Shown here piece by piece: positions 1 to 7,448 of a stretch of 64,000 nt of DNA (positions are counted from its first letter, which is position 1; each line of letters starts with the position of its first letter). Made by a program: the position numbers and the translations under genes. Below the pieces are notes generated by a model, which saw only the letters and a program-made list of their open reading frames with translations, ran no database searches and had not been told where the DNA came from. The stretch is taken from assembly GCF_000016645.1 (NCBI RefSeq), contig NC_009441.1, positions 4,836,001 through 4,900,000 of the forward strand, read 5' to 3'. The stretch is from Flavobacterium johnsoniae UW101. Lineage in GTDB: Bacteria > Bacteroidota > Bacteroidia > Flavobacteriales > Flavobacteriaceae.

Positions 1-1676
1 CAAGCGACGGAACCGCTGCTGTAACAGCTTCTGGAGGAACTTCGCCTTATACTTATTCATGGTCTCCATCAGGAGGAACTGCAGCAGCAGCATCAGGATT
101 AAGTCCAAATACGTATACAGTTACCGTGACAGATGCAAACGGATGTTTTACAACTCAATCAGTTACTATTGGTACAACTCCAGACGTAACAGCACCGGTA
201 CCTAATGTGGCTGTTTTACCGGAGATTACAAATTACTGCTCAGTTTTAGCATCAGAAATTGCTATTCCAACTGCAACAGATAATTGTGCAGGAACAATAA
301 ACGCAACTACAACTGATCCTTTAACTTATAATGCAACAGGAACTTATACTATTACATGGGCATACAATGATGGAAACGGAAACGTTACTACTCAGACTCA
401 AACTGTAAAAGTATTAGCTTCACCTCTAGATTTAGTTACTTTCAGTAATGCATCAGTGACTTACGATGGAAATGCTCATCCTCTACAGGTTGCAAATCTT
501 CCAACTGGAGCGGCTGTAGCTTACTCTGCAAATAACACATCTGTAAATGCGGGAACTTACACAGTAACAGCTGTAATAACTCCTGCTGCCAGTTCGCCTA
601 ACTGTTCTCAAATAACATTAACTGCGAACCTGACTATTAATAAAGCACCACAAACAATTACGTTTAGTGCTATTCCGGTTAAAACACTAGGAGCAAATAA
701 TACTTTTAATTTGACTGCAGCAGCAAGTTCAAATTTACCAGTAGATTATACTTTTAATTATACTTCTGCTCTGCCTCCTGCAAATGTTTCTACGACTGGT
801 GTTGTAAATATGCTGCAATCTGGAGAAGTAACCATCACAGCACATCAGGCTGGAGATGCTAATTATCTTCCTGCTGCAGATGTTTCACAATTATTGGTAA
901 TCCTTAACAACAATATTGATGTTAAGAGAATTACAATAGGAACAAAAGTATTCGAAAACCCTGGAAAAGCCATTACACACATAATGTCATGTGCTGAAAA
1001 CAATCCGGCTGTTTCAATTGTAAACGAATCAAATGCTGTAATTTCTCCTTCTGCTAATTTCACGATTCAAACTCCAAAACCTGGAATTTATACTCAAAAC
1101 GTGACCATTACATCAGAAGATGGAAGTTTGTCTGCAACGTATGCAATTACTGTTGAAAAACCATTCGGATTCTTCGATATCGTTCGTCAGAAATTTAACA
1201 ATGTACTTCTTGTAAACAATAATCCGGCAACAAACGGAGGTTACGAATTTGTAGCTTACCAATGGTTTAAAAACGGACAATTGATAGGAACTGGTCAATA
1301 TTACTCTGTAAGCGAAAGTTTGAGTACAACTTTAGACCCAACAGCTGATTACAGCGTAAAAATGACAACAAAAGATGGTAAAGTATTACAGACTTGTTCT
1401 GGCAGAATTACACTTACCAACTCACTTCAGGCTAAGCTGTATCCAAACCCAATTCAAACTGGAAAAGCAATCACTGTTGAAGCTGATTTCCCTCAGGAAG
1501 AATTAAATAACATGCAGATCAGCCTTTACTCAGTTTCTGGCCAATTGATTAAAACTGTTCAATCTTCATCAGCATTAACTGAGATACAATTACCTCAAAC
1601 AATCGAGAGTAATATACTTATGGTAGTTCTTGAAACTCCTAATGTAAAAAAATCTTTCAAAGTAATTGTAAAATAG
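1..1676 (+). CDS. T9SS-secreted adhesin with SprB-type repeat (5' end missing)
   Basis: The reading frame is open from base 3 at the window edge; the GTG at 126 is only the first start-like codon inside it. Residues read before 126 ([19 protein letters not shown] and following) match the SprB repeat seen in gliding-motility adhesins. After that come an HYR-like module with ATDNC, then MBG-type Ig-like modules with the NAGTYTVTA and ITFSAI signatures. The last ~80 residues, beginning [10 protein letters not shown] and ending KSFKVIVK, are a type A T9SS sorting domain, so the protein is expected to be exported by T9SS and attached to the cell surface. It could serve gliding, adhesion or biofilm. 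The full length cannot be judged. A barrel protein gene follows 50 bp downstream. Confidence 0.85.
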   Translation, partial: SDGTAAVTASGGTSPYTYSWSPSGGTAAAASGLSPNTYTVTVTDANGCFTTQSVTIGTTPDVTAPVPNVAVLPEITNYCSVLASEIAIPTATDNCAGTINATTTDPLTYNATGTYTITWAYNDGNGNVTTQTQTVKVLASPLDLVTFSNASVTYDGNAHPLQVANLPTGAAVAYSANNTSVNAGTYTVTAVITPAASSPNCSQITLTANLTINKAPQTITFSAIPVKTLGANNTFNLTAAASSNLPVDYTFNYTSALPPANVSTTGVVNMLQSGEVTITAHQAGDANYLPAADVSQLLVILNNNIDVKRITIGTKVFENPGKAITHIMSCAENNPAVSIVNESNAVISPSANFTIQTPKPGIYTQNVTITSEDGSLSATYAITVEKPFGFFDIVRQKFNNVLLVNNNPATNGGYEFVAYQWFKNGQLIGTGQYYSVSESLSTTLDPTADYSVKMTTKDGKVLQTCSGRITLTNSLQAKLYPNPIQTGKAITVEADFPQEELNNMQISLYSVSGQLIKTVQSSSALTEIQLPQTIESNILMVVLETPNVKKSFKVIVK

Positions 1677-1683
1677 ATAAACC

Positions 1684-1711
1684 TGCCGGCACTCTAAAAG
1701 CAGTGCCGGCA
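1684..1711. other. Perfect 10-bp inverted repeat between adhesin and barrel genes
   Basis: TGCCGGCACT (1684-1693) and AGTGCCGGCA (1702-1711) are perfect complements around an 8-nt loop. No T-tract follows, so it is a weak terminator candidate. In a joint transcript it could be an mRNA-stabilising or attenuating hairpin between the two genes. Confidence 0.5.
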
Positions 1712-1725
1712 TAATAAAATTTAAG

Positions 1726-2559
1726 ATGAAAAAATATATCAAATCACTCGCCATTATAACCGCATTTTTTGCAGCATCTCAAAGTTATGGTCAGGATAAA
1801 AAACAGGAGTTTTCGATTTCATTGGGCGGTCCGTTTTCATTTATAAAATCTGCTGGAGTAGAATACGTTCCCGGAAACGGTATCAATGCAGGTCTTCGTT
1901 ATTCTTACTATTTAAATGAAGGTTTGAGTTTAGGTGTTGGAGTTGAATACCAAACCTATACATCTGACTCAAAATCTAACTTTATTTACGGGCAGTACAA
2001 CACTGTCGATGCAGAAAATGAAGCTTTTCAGTTTAGATACAGGCTTAGTAATTATAGAGAAGAACAAAAACTGACTTATATTAATGTTCCTATCAACATT
2101 CAGTTTGAAACTCCTGGAACCTCTAAGCTGTATGTTTCTGCCGGAGCTAAAATAGGATTTGCTTCAAGCGGTACTTATCAGTCAACCATAGGCAACAGTA
2201 CTACAAGCGGTTATTATCCACAGTATAATGTAGAACTATTTAGTCCTGCATTTGCCGGATTTGCCAGCGTAAATGACCTAAAAACTTCTGAAAGAGACCT
2301 TGACACAAAAGTTTCGTATTCAGCAACTTTTGAGACAGGTTTAAAACAAGAATTAGGAAACAGAAATTCAATCTATATTGGAGCTTATCTGGACTATGGT
2401 TTAAATGATATTTACGACAAAAAAGACAGCAAAAATCTTGTTCAATACAATGCAGAATTACCTGTAGATTTACAATACAACAGCGTATTTGATTCTGGTA
2501 TTGCAAGAAACATGAGATTGGTTTCTTACGGTTTAAAGTTAAGATTCGCAATTCGTTAA
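1726..2559 (+). CDS. Outer-membrane beta-barrel protein
   Basis: 277 residues with a signal peptide ending SQSYGQ. The rest consists of alternating amphipathic strands rich in Tyr, Gly and Asn (for example GINAGLRYSYYLNEGLSLG) and ends in an aromatic/basic strand LKLRFAIR, as in the PorT-like outer-membrane beta-barrel families of Bacteroidota. It lies 50 bp after the T9SS adhesin and before a strong terminator, so the two are probably co-transcribed. In gliding bacteria SprB-type adhesins are often paired with a SprF/PorP barrel. This protein is shorter than that family and I do not see its signature, so a partner role is only inference. Confidence 0.6.
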   Translation: MKKYIKSLAIITAFFAASQSYGQDKKQEFSISLGGPFSFIKSAGVEYVPGNGINAGLRYSYYLNEGLSLGVGVEYQTYTSDSKSNFIYGQYNTVDAENEAFQFRYRLSNYREEQKLTYINVPINIQFETPGTSKLYVSAGAKIGFASSGTYQSTIGNSTTSGYYPQYNVELFSPAFAGFASVNDLKTSERDLDTKVSYSATFETGLKQELGNRNSIYIGAYLDYGLNDIYDKKDSKNLVQYNAELPVDLQYNSVFDSGIARNMRLVSYGLKLRFAIR

Positions 2560-2580
2560 TTACATACTAATTAATAAAAA

Positions 2581-2611
2581 GCTGCTCAGTTAATTTTGAG
2601 CAGCTTTTTTT
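2581..2611 (+). terminator. Rho-independent terminator after barrel gene
   Basis: GCTGCTCA (2581-2588) pairs with TGAGCAGC (2597-2604), followed by a run of seven T. It ends the adhesin/barrel unit. Confidence 0.85.
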
Positions 2612-2729
2612 GTATAAGCCTGTTTCAAAATTTTAAAGTTCTCAAAACCTAACATTTATCATATTTTAATTTTAAGTCAATGCTTTCCTTTGCTGTAACA
2701 CTACAAAATATATTGGAGTTTAAAAAAGA

Positions 2730-3365
2730 ATGATCCTTAATCATTTTAATTGCAGTAATTGTCGACAAATGCATATTGATACTGATTTACTTTATACCTG
2801 GGGAGCCGTTGCAAAAAAAGTCCCAAAACATGCCGTCATCTTTTTCGAGAATGACCCGCCCCTTTCCTATTATCAAATTTTAGAGGGAACCGTTAAAATG
2901 AGTTATACCAATGAAGACGGCAAAGATCTTACAATTGGTATTTTTAATGAAGGAAATAGTTTTGGAGAACCGCCCTTATTTATTGAGCAGCCCTACCCTG
3001 CTTCTGCAGAAGCTCAAACTGATTGTGTAATTTTAAAACTATCAAAAACCAATTTCTTTTCGCTGCTTGAAGAAAATCCTGAAATACAATCAAGGGTTTT
3101 AAAACTCTTTGCGTGGAAAATTTACAATAAAATTGTTTTCTCCAAAAATATAATAAATCACAAACCAGAATACCGCATTCAATATTTTCTGGATAATTTA
3201 AAAAGACAGCATAACAGCAAACCTTCTCAGAAAATGAAAATTCCTTATACAAGACAGGAGATTGCAGATTTCACCGGTCTTCGTGTAGAAACAGTCATTA
3301 GAACAATTTCATTAATGAATAAAAACAAAAAAATCGAAATCATCGATCATAAATTGTTTTACTAA
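2730..3365 (+). CDS. Crp/Fnr-family regulator, probable redox or NO sensor
   Basis: 211 residues. The N-terminal cyclic-nucleotide-binding-type beta-roll spans about 25-125, with the GEPPLF turn near 79, followed by a dimer helix and a C-terminal helix-turn-helix (about 165-205, TRQEIADFTGLRVETVIRTI). Cys8 and Cys11 form a CxxC and Cys99 lies in the roll, reminiscent of the cluster cysteines of FNR (three N-terminal plus one internal) but with one fewer, so Fe-S binding is uncertain. In the recognition helix VETVIR the Glu and Arg that read TGA in FNR (VETISR) are kept, while the FNR Ser is Ile. Neighbours (hemoglobin, RIC, NrdD/NrdG) and palindromes nearby suggest it controls the anaerobic/nitrosative regulon. 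The start is the first ATG after the terminator. Confidence 0.8.
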   Translation: MILNHFNCSNCRQMHIDTDLLYTWGAVAKKVPKHAVIFFENDPPLSYYQILEGTVKMSYTNEDGKDLTIGIFNEGNSFGEPPLFIEQPYPASAEAQTDCVILKLSKTNFFSLLEENPEIQSRVLKLFAWKIYNKIVFSKNIINHKPEYRIQYFLDNLKRQHNSKPSQKMKIPYTRQEIADFTGLRVETVIRTISLMNKNKKIEIIDHKLFY

Positions 3366-3399
3366 CGTCACTTTACGATTAAGTTTAAAAATAATAAAG

Positions 3400-3444
3400 T
3401 ATGATTCAAATCATATTTCTGAAAAAATGGTTTGTCTTTCTTTG
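3400..3444 (+). promoter_or_regulatory. Crp/Fnr operator 1 with -7 element, reading away from the regulator gene
   Basis: TATGATTCAAATCATA (3400-3415) is a perfect 7-bp-arm palindrome. Exactly 29 nt lie between its dyad axis and TTTCTTTG (3437-3444), a one-mismatch match to TAnnTTTG. This equals the spacing at nadA, the hemoglobin gene and ribB. The implied start site near 3449 puts the axis at about -41.5, the class II activator position. No protein-coding gene follows within the next 70 bp on this strand. Confidence 0.65.
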
Positions 3445-3448
3445 TAAA

Positions 3449-3521
3449 GGTTAAAGAAAATTATTAATTCAGCTTAATAAAATTCAAATTAAAAACGGGA
3501 TTCCTTAGATTCCCGTTTTCT
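3449..3521 (+). ncRNA. Candidate Crp/Fnr-activated small RNA
   Basis: A transcript starting near 3449 from operator/promoter 1 would run about 72 nt to the hairpin at 3492-3519. There is no ATG in this stretch and no plus-strand gene until nadA at 4220, so the output would be non-coding. The arrangement resembles E. coli FnrS, an FNR-induced small RNA, but no sequence similarity is claimed. Alternatively operator 1 may act on something else and the hairpin may serve only the hemoglobin gene. Confidence 0.4.
3492..3519. terminator. Bidirectional terminator hairpin
   Basis: AAAACGGGA (3492-3500) pairs with TCCCGTTTT (3511-3519). On the minus strand it immediately follows the hemoglobin stop codon and gives a U-rich tail. 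On the plus strand TTTTCTTT follows, so it could also end the putative small RNA. Confidence 0.7.
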
Positions 3522-3893
3522 TTAATTAACCACTTTATTCATCATTGCTTTTGCAATATTTTTGGCTCTTATTTTTACCTCATCAGCCTTTTCTCCTTCA
3601 AACAAATCATCGACCGTTTTTCTCCATAATTGAGTCCAGTGCAAAAAATGAGTTTCGCTTAAAGTGCTTTTATCATTCAGCAGGCGGTGTTTCATCATTG
3701 GGTTTCCGTCAAAATTTCCGGTATGAAAAAGAATATTATCCCAAAAATCATACATAATCGGGAGGTGTTTTTCCCAATTCACAACAGCTATTTTGGTAAA
3801 CAAATAACCAATTGTTTCGTCAGTTTGAATTTTGTGATAAAAAGCATCTACCAATACTTTGATATCTTCCTTATTTCTAATATCGGTTTTCAT
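3522..3893 (-). CDS. Group III truncated hemoglobin
   Basis: 123 residues, the usual size of a truncated globin. Features include an early Phe-Tyr segment VDAFYHKI, WEKHLPIMYDFWDNILF in the region of helices B to E, KHRLL with His69 as the likely proximal heme ligand, and the downstream HFLHWTQLWRKTVDDLFEG block typical of the group III (Ctb-like) clade. These proteins bind O2/NO and are linked to NO detoxification or peroxide chemistry at low oxygen. It is transcribed away from the nad/nrd operon, with its own palindromic operator about 85 bp upstream of the start. The shared operator type and the nearby RIC gene support a nitrosative-stress role. Confidence 0.85.
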   Translation of the reverse strand: MKTDIRNKEDIKVLVDAFYHKIQTDETIGYLFTKIAVVNWEKHLPIMYDFWDNILFHTGNFDGNPMMKHRLLNDKSTLSETHFLHWTQLWRKTVDDLFEGEKADEVKIRAKNIAKAMMNKVVN

Positions 3894-3943
3894 GTCCTTG
3901 TTTTTAATTTCTTTCTATTTCCAAACTATAGAAAACTTTAGAT

Positions 3944-3988
3944 CAAAAATCCAAAACTAATAGTTCATAAAGTATGATTGTAATCATA
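3944..3988 (-). promoter_or_regulatory. Crp/Fnr operator 2 and -7 element for the hemoglobin gene
   Basis: TATGATTGTAATCATA (3973-3988) is a perfect 7-bp-arm palindrome. Read on the minus strand, 29 nt separate its axis from GATTTTTG (3951 down to 3944), a one-mismatch -7 element. The predicted start is near 3939, leaving a leader of about 46 nt. A better isolated -7 match, TAGTTTTG (3959 to 3952), lies 8 nt closer and would break the common spacing. Confidence 0.65.
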
Positions 3989-4052
3989 TCCTGCTAAAAA
4001 ACATTGATTTCAAGAGATTTACTTCTACAATAAAAAAATAAATGTAAAACAG

Positions 4053-4097
4053 TATGACTGGAATCATAATTTGAAAAATTTGATGATACTACATTTA
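4053..4097 (+). promoter_or_regulatory. Crp/Fnr operator 3 and -7 element for the nadA operon
   Basis: TATGACTGGAATCATA (4053-4068) is the same palindrome with one arm mismatch. Its axis is 29 nt before TACATTTA (4090-4097), which matches TAnnTTTG except the last base. The predicted start near 4102 gives a leader of about 118 nt to nadA. The 3894-4219 gap otherwise holds only operator 2 and AT-rich sequence. Confidence 0.7.
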
Positions 4098-4219
4098 CCA
4101 TATCAAAATTAGCTTAACAGCATTTCGAAAAACAAATTTCAATAAAAACCACAAACTTTCTCAACAGCAGTATTTCATTAAAAAATGGGCTTTGCTGTTG
4201 AAAAAACAAGACTTTAATA

Positions 4220-5152
4220 ATGGACAAAAAATTTTTGATACAGGAAATCATCCGCTTAAAACAAGAAAAAAATGCTGTAATTCTGGCTCATTATTATCAA
4301 AATGAGGAAATTCAGGAAATAGCAGATTTTATTGGAGACAGTCTTGAATTATCAAAAAAAGCACAAAATACAAATGCCGATGTTATTGTTTTTGCCGGAG
4401 TTCACTTTATGGCAGAAACTGCCAAAATATTAAATCCTGACAAAAAAGTTGTACTTCCGGATTTCAACGCAGGATGTTCTCTCGCTGACGGCTGCAATCC
4501 TAAAGATTTTAAATTATTTAAAGAAAAATATCCTGATCATGTTGTTGTAACTTACATCAACTGTTCTGCCGAAATAAAAGCAATGAGCGATTTGGTCTGC
4601 ACTTCATCAAACGCAGCAAAAATTATTGGTTCTATTCCTTCTGATAAAGAAATCATTTTTGCACCCGATAAAAATTTAGGCAGTTATTTAAAAAAAGAAA
4701 CACAACGCGAACTAATCCTCTGGGATGGATCTTGTGTAGTTCACGAAGCCTTTTCGCTGGATAAACTAGTCGAAATTTACAATAAAAATCCAAACGCAAA
4801 AATTGCGGCACATCCGGAATCTGAAAGTCATATCTTAAAAGCAGCACATTACATTGGCTCTACTTCCGGCATTATTAATTTTATTAAAACGGATCCTGCT
4901 GCCGTTTTCATTGTGGCTACAGAAGCCGGTATCCTGCATGAGCTTTCAAAAGCGGTACCCGAAAAAACGCTGATTCCGGCTCCTTCCACAGAAGATAACA
5001 CTTGCGCCTGCAGCGAATGTGCTTTCATGAAAGTCAATACTCTTGAAAAATTGTATTGGTGTCTGAAAAACGAAAGCCCGGAAATCCTGGTAAACGAACC
5101 GTTAAGGATCGAAGCACTGAAACCTATACAAAGAATGCTTGAATTGTCTTAA
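4220..5152 (+). CDS. nadA: Quinolinate synthase (NadA)
   Basis: 310 residues, normal for the family. NadA condenses iminoaspartate with dihydroxyacetone phosphate to quinolinate on a [4Fe-4S] cluster in the cytoplasm. The three expected cluster cysteines are visible in AGCSLADGC, DGSCVVHE and CACSECAFMK. Other family motifs are the N-terminal LAHYYQ, FAGVHFMAETAKIL and the C-terminal PAPSTEDNTCAC. It is the first gene of the run nadA-nadB-ric-nrdD-nrdG with short gaps (17 bp to nadB) and follows operator 3. An oxygen- and NO-sensitive Fe-S enzyme beside an Fe-S repair protein makes sense in this operon. Confidence 0.95.
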   Translation: MDKKFLIQEIIRLKQEKNAVILAHYYQNEEIQEIADFIGDSLELSKKAQNTNADVIVFAGVHFMAETAKILNPDKKVVLPDFNAGCSLADGCNPKDFKLFKEKYPDHVVVTYINCSAEIKAMSDLVCTSSNAAKIIGSIPSDKEIIFAPDKNLGSYLKKETQRELILWDGSCVVHEAFSLDKLVEIYNKNPNAKIAAHPESESHILKAAHYIGSTSGIINFIKTDPAAVFIVATEAGILHELSKAVPEKTLIPAPSTEDNTCACSECAFMKVNTLEKLYWCLKNESPEILVNEPLRIEALKPIQRMLELS

Positions 5153-5169
5153 ACTTAAAAACAAAGAAA

Positions 5170-6693
5170 ATGCTTAAAACAGATATACTTATAGTAGGTT
5201 CTGGTATTTCGGGATTATTTCTTGCCATGAAAACAGCAAAAAAACGTCCTGATTTATCGATTGTGATTATGACAAAGAAAACGGCAGGAAACACTAATAC
5301 ACAGCTTGCACAAGGCGGAATTGCCGTTGTAACCAATCATTTACAGGATAGTTTTGAGCAGCATATAAAAGATACACTGAAATCAGGAGGCGGACATTGT
5401 GATGAGGAAATTGTAAAAATGGTAGTGCAGCAGGCACCGGAAAGGTTAAAAGAATTAATTGAGATTGGGACTTCTTTTGATAAAAATCAAAACGGTCAAT
5501 GGGATTTAGGTCTAGAAGGCGGACATTCTCAGCATAGAATTCTGCACCATAAAGACAGATCTGGTTTAGAAATAGAAAAAAAGCTGCTCCATATTATAAC
5601 AGAATTGCCTAACATAAAATTATTCGAAAATTATCAGGTTGTCGATTTAAATACCGAAACAAAAGAAAATGAAACACATTGTACAGGTGCTTTTTTTTAT
5701 GATAAAAACGAAAACAAAATAAAATATATCCGCGCCAGATCGATAATATTAAGCACAGGAGGATGCGGGACTCTTTTTGAAAACACAACAAATCCTGAAA
5801 TTGCAACCGGAGACGGAATTGCCATTGCAGCGCGTGCAGGTGTAGAAATTGAAGATATGCAGTACATTCAGTTTCATCCTACGGCTTTGTACACTGGCAA
5901 AAAAAGCCAGCTCTTTTTAATTTCAGAAGCCGTTAGAGGTTTTGGTGCTTATGTAGTAAATGAAGACCAAAAAAGGTTTTTATTTAAATACGATTCAAGA
6001 GGCGAACTTGCCACACGTGATATTGTTTCACACGCCATTCATAAAGAAATGCATGAAACACAAAAAAAACATGTTTATCTCGATTGCAGGCATTTAGATA
6101 AAAAAGCTTTCTACAAAAAGTTTCCCGCTATAACAGCACATTGCAATGAACTGGGATTGTTTCCTGAAAAAGATTTGATTCCTATAGTTCCTGCAGCACA
6201 TTATCAATGCGGCGGCATAAAGGTAGACCGTAATGGAGCAACAATAATTCCTAATTTATATGCGGTTGGCGAATGCGCCAGAACGGGACTTCATGGAAAA
6301 AACCGTCTGGCTTCTAATTCCCTGCTCGAAGCTTTGGTATTTGCACATCAGGCATCAGAGAATATAGACAAAACAATAGATTCGTTTCAGTTTTCATCAA
6401 AACTGCTTATTCCAAAATTTCCCGATTCGGAAATCAAAACTGATTATGTTGCCTTTTTAATTTTAAAAAAAGAAATACAGGCACTTATAACCAATTTTTA
6501 TTCCAGCGAAGAACGCAATACCGATTATGCAATTCAAAAAATAAAATTGATTAAAAATGCAGCCGAAACCCTTATACACGGCCAGGAAATTACAATTCCG
6601 TTTATAGAATTTTCTAATATGCTTACCGTGGCCTTAATTATTATTAAACACTGCAAAAAAAGAAAAGCCCCATATATTTTGTCTTTAAACTAA
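5170..6693 (+). CDS. nadB: L-aspartate oxidase (NadB)
   Basis: 507 residues. It oxidises L-aspartate to iminoaspartate with FAD, feeding NadA, and can use fumarate instead of O2 as acceptor, as known for the E. coli enzyme. The dinucleotide-binding glycines GSGISG are at 10-15, then AQGGIAVV and the succinate dehydrogenase/fumarate reductase flavoprotein-type motifs GGHSQHRILH, DMQYIQFHPT, EAVRGFGA and HYQCGGI. The FAD-domain tail carries GECARTGLHG and NRLASNSLLEALVFA. It sits 17 bp after nadA and 11 bp before ric, so co-transcription is near certain. Confidence 0.95.
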   Translation: MLKTDILIVGSGISGLFLAMKTAKKRPDLSIVIMTKKTAGNTNTQLAQGGIAVVTNHLQDSFEQHIKDTLKSGGGHCDEEIVKMVVQQAPERLKELIEIGTSFDKNQNGQWDLGLEGGHSQHRILHHKDRSGLEIEKKLLHIITELPNIKLFENYQVVDLNTETKENETHCTGAFFYDKNENKIKYIRARSIILSTGGCGTLFENTTNPEIATGDGIAIAARAGVEIEDMQYIQFHPTALYTGKKSQLFLISEAVRGFGAYVVNEDQKRFLFKYDSRGELATRDIVSHAIHKEMHETQKKHVYLDCRHLDKKAFYKKFPAITAHCNELGLFPEKDLIPIVPAAHYQCGGIKVDRNGATIIPNLYAVGECARTGLHGKNRLASNSLLEALVFAHQASENIDKTIDSFQFSSKLLIPKFPDSEIKTDYVAFLILKKEIQALITNFYSSEERNTDYAIQKIKLIKNAAETLIHGQEITIPFIEFSNMLTVALIIIKHCKKRKAPYILSLN

Positions 6694-6704
6694 AAACCAA
6701 TATT

Positions 6705-7436
6705 ATGAAAATAACCAGTAAAACTACAATTGGCGAGATCGCAGCAAATGATTTTAGAACAGCAGCAATTTTTACAAAATACAATATCGATTTTTGCTGC
6801 AAAGGCCACCGCACTATAGAAGAAGTCTGCAAAAAAAGAGACATTCCCGAAGCGGTTTTAATTGAAAAACTTGAAGAAGCCAAAACTCAGGCCGCTAATC
6901 AATCTTTCGACTATAAATCCTGGCCGTTAGACCTTTTAACGGATTATATTATAAAAACCCATCATCGATACATAAAAGAGAAAACGCCTGTACTGCTTCA
7001 ATATTTACATAAATTATGCAATGTATATGGCGAAACGTTTCCTGAATTGTTCGAAATATATAAAATTTTCAAAGCATCATCTTTAGACCTTGAAGAACAC
7101 ATGGAAAAAGAAGAACGCGTGATGTTCCCTTTCATCATTCAAATGAAAAGAGCGCAGAGCAAAGGATTTTCTGTTGAAACTACTCCCTTTGGAAGCATTG
7201 AAAATCAGGTCATCATGATGAAAGAAGAACATGCCGCAGAAGGACAGCGTTTTAGAAAAATTGCAGCATTGACCAATAATTATGTTCCGCCGGCAGAAGC
7301 CTGCAATACTTACAAAGCAGCATTTTCGATGCTGGAAGATTTTGAAATGAATCTGCACAAGCATATTCACATGGAAAACAATATACTGTTTCCTAAAGCA
7401 ATTATGCTTGAAAAAAACTTTGAGCAAGTGCCTTAA
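6705..7436 (+). CDS. ric: Di-iron repair-of-iron-centres protein (RIC/YtfE/ScdA)
   Basis: 243 residues. The N-terminal ScdA_N domain (about 1-60) carries the diagnostic NIDFCCKGH near residues 26-34. A hemerythrin-like four-helix domain (about 85-235) supplies the di-iron ligands, with His/Glu in THHRYIKE, LEEHMEKEERVMFPF, KEEHAAEG and HKHIHMENNILFP. RIC proteins restore Fe-S clusters damaged by NO or peroxide. The gene is 11 bp after nadB and 12 bp before nrdD, and nearby substrates are obvious (NadA, NrdG). The gene symbol varies in the literature (ytfE, scdA, norA). Confidence 0.9.
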   Translation: MKITSKTTIGEIAANDFRTAAIFTKYNIDFCCKGHRTIEEVCKKRDIPEAVLIEKLEEAKTQAANQSFDYKSWPLDLLTDYIIKTHHRYIKEKTPVLLQYLHKLCNVYGETFPELFEIYKIFKASSLDLEEHMEKEERVMFPFIIQMKRAQSKGFSVETTPFGSIENQVIMMKEEHAAEGQRFRKIAALTNNYVPPAEACNTYKAAFSMLEDFEMNLHKHIHMENNILFPKAIMLEKNFEQVP

Positions 7437-7448
7437 ATTATAAATATC

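Noticed and set aside
863..1298. Minus-strand ORFs inside the adhesin gene
   Set aside because: Antisense shadows of a clearly coding T9SS protein, with no signal, motif or start context.
3366..3399. Leftward promoter from operator 1
   Set aside because: At the 29-nt position on the minus strand the sequence is TCGTAAAG, not a -7 element.
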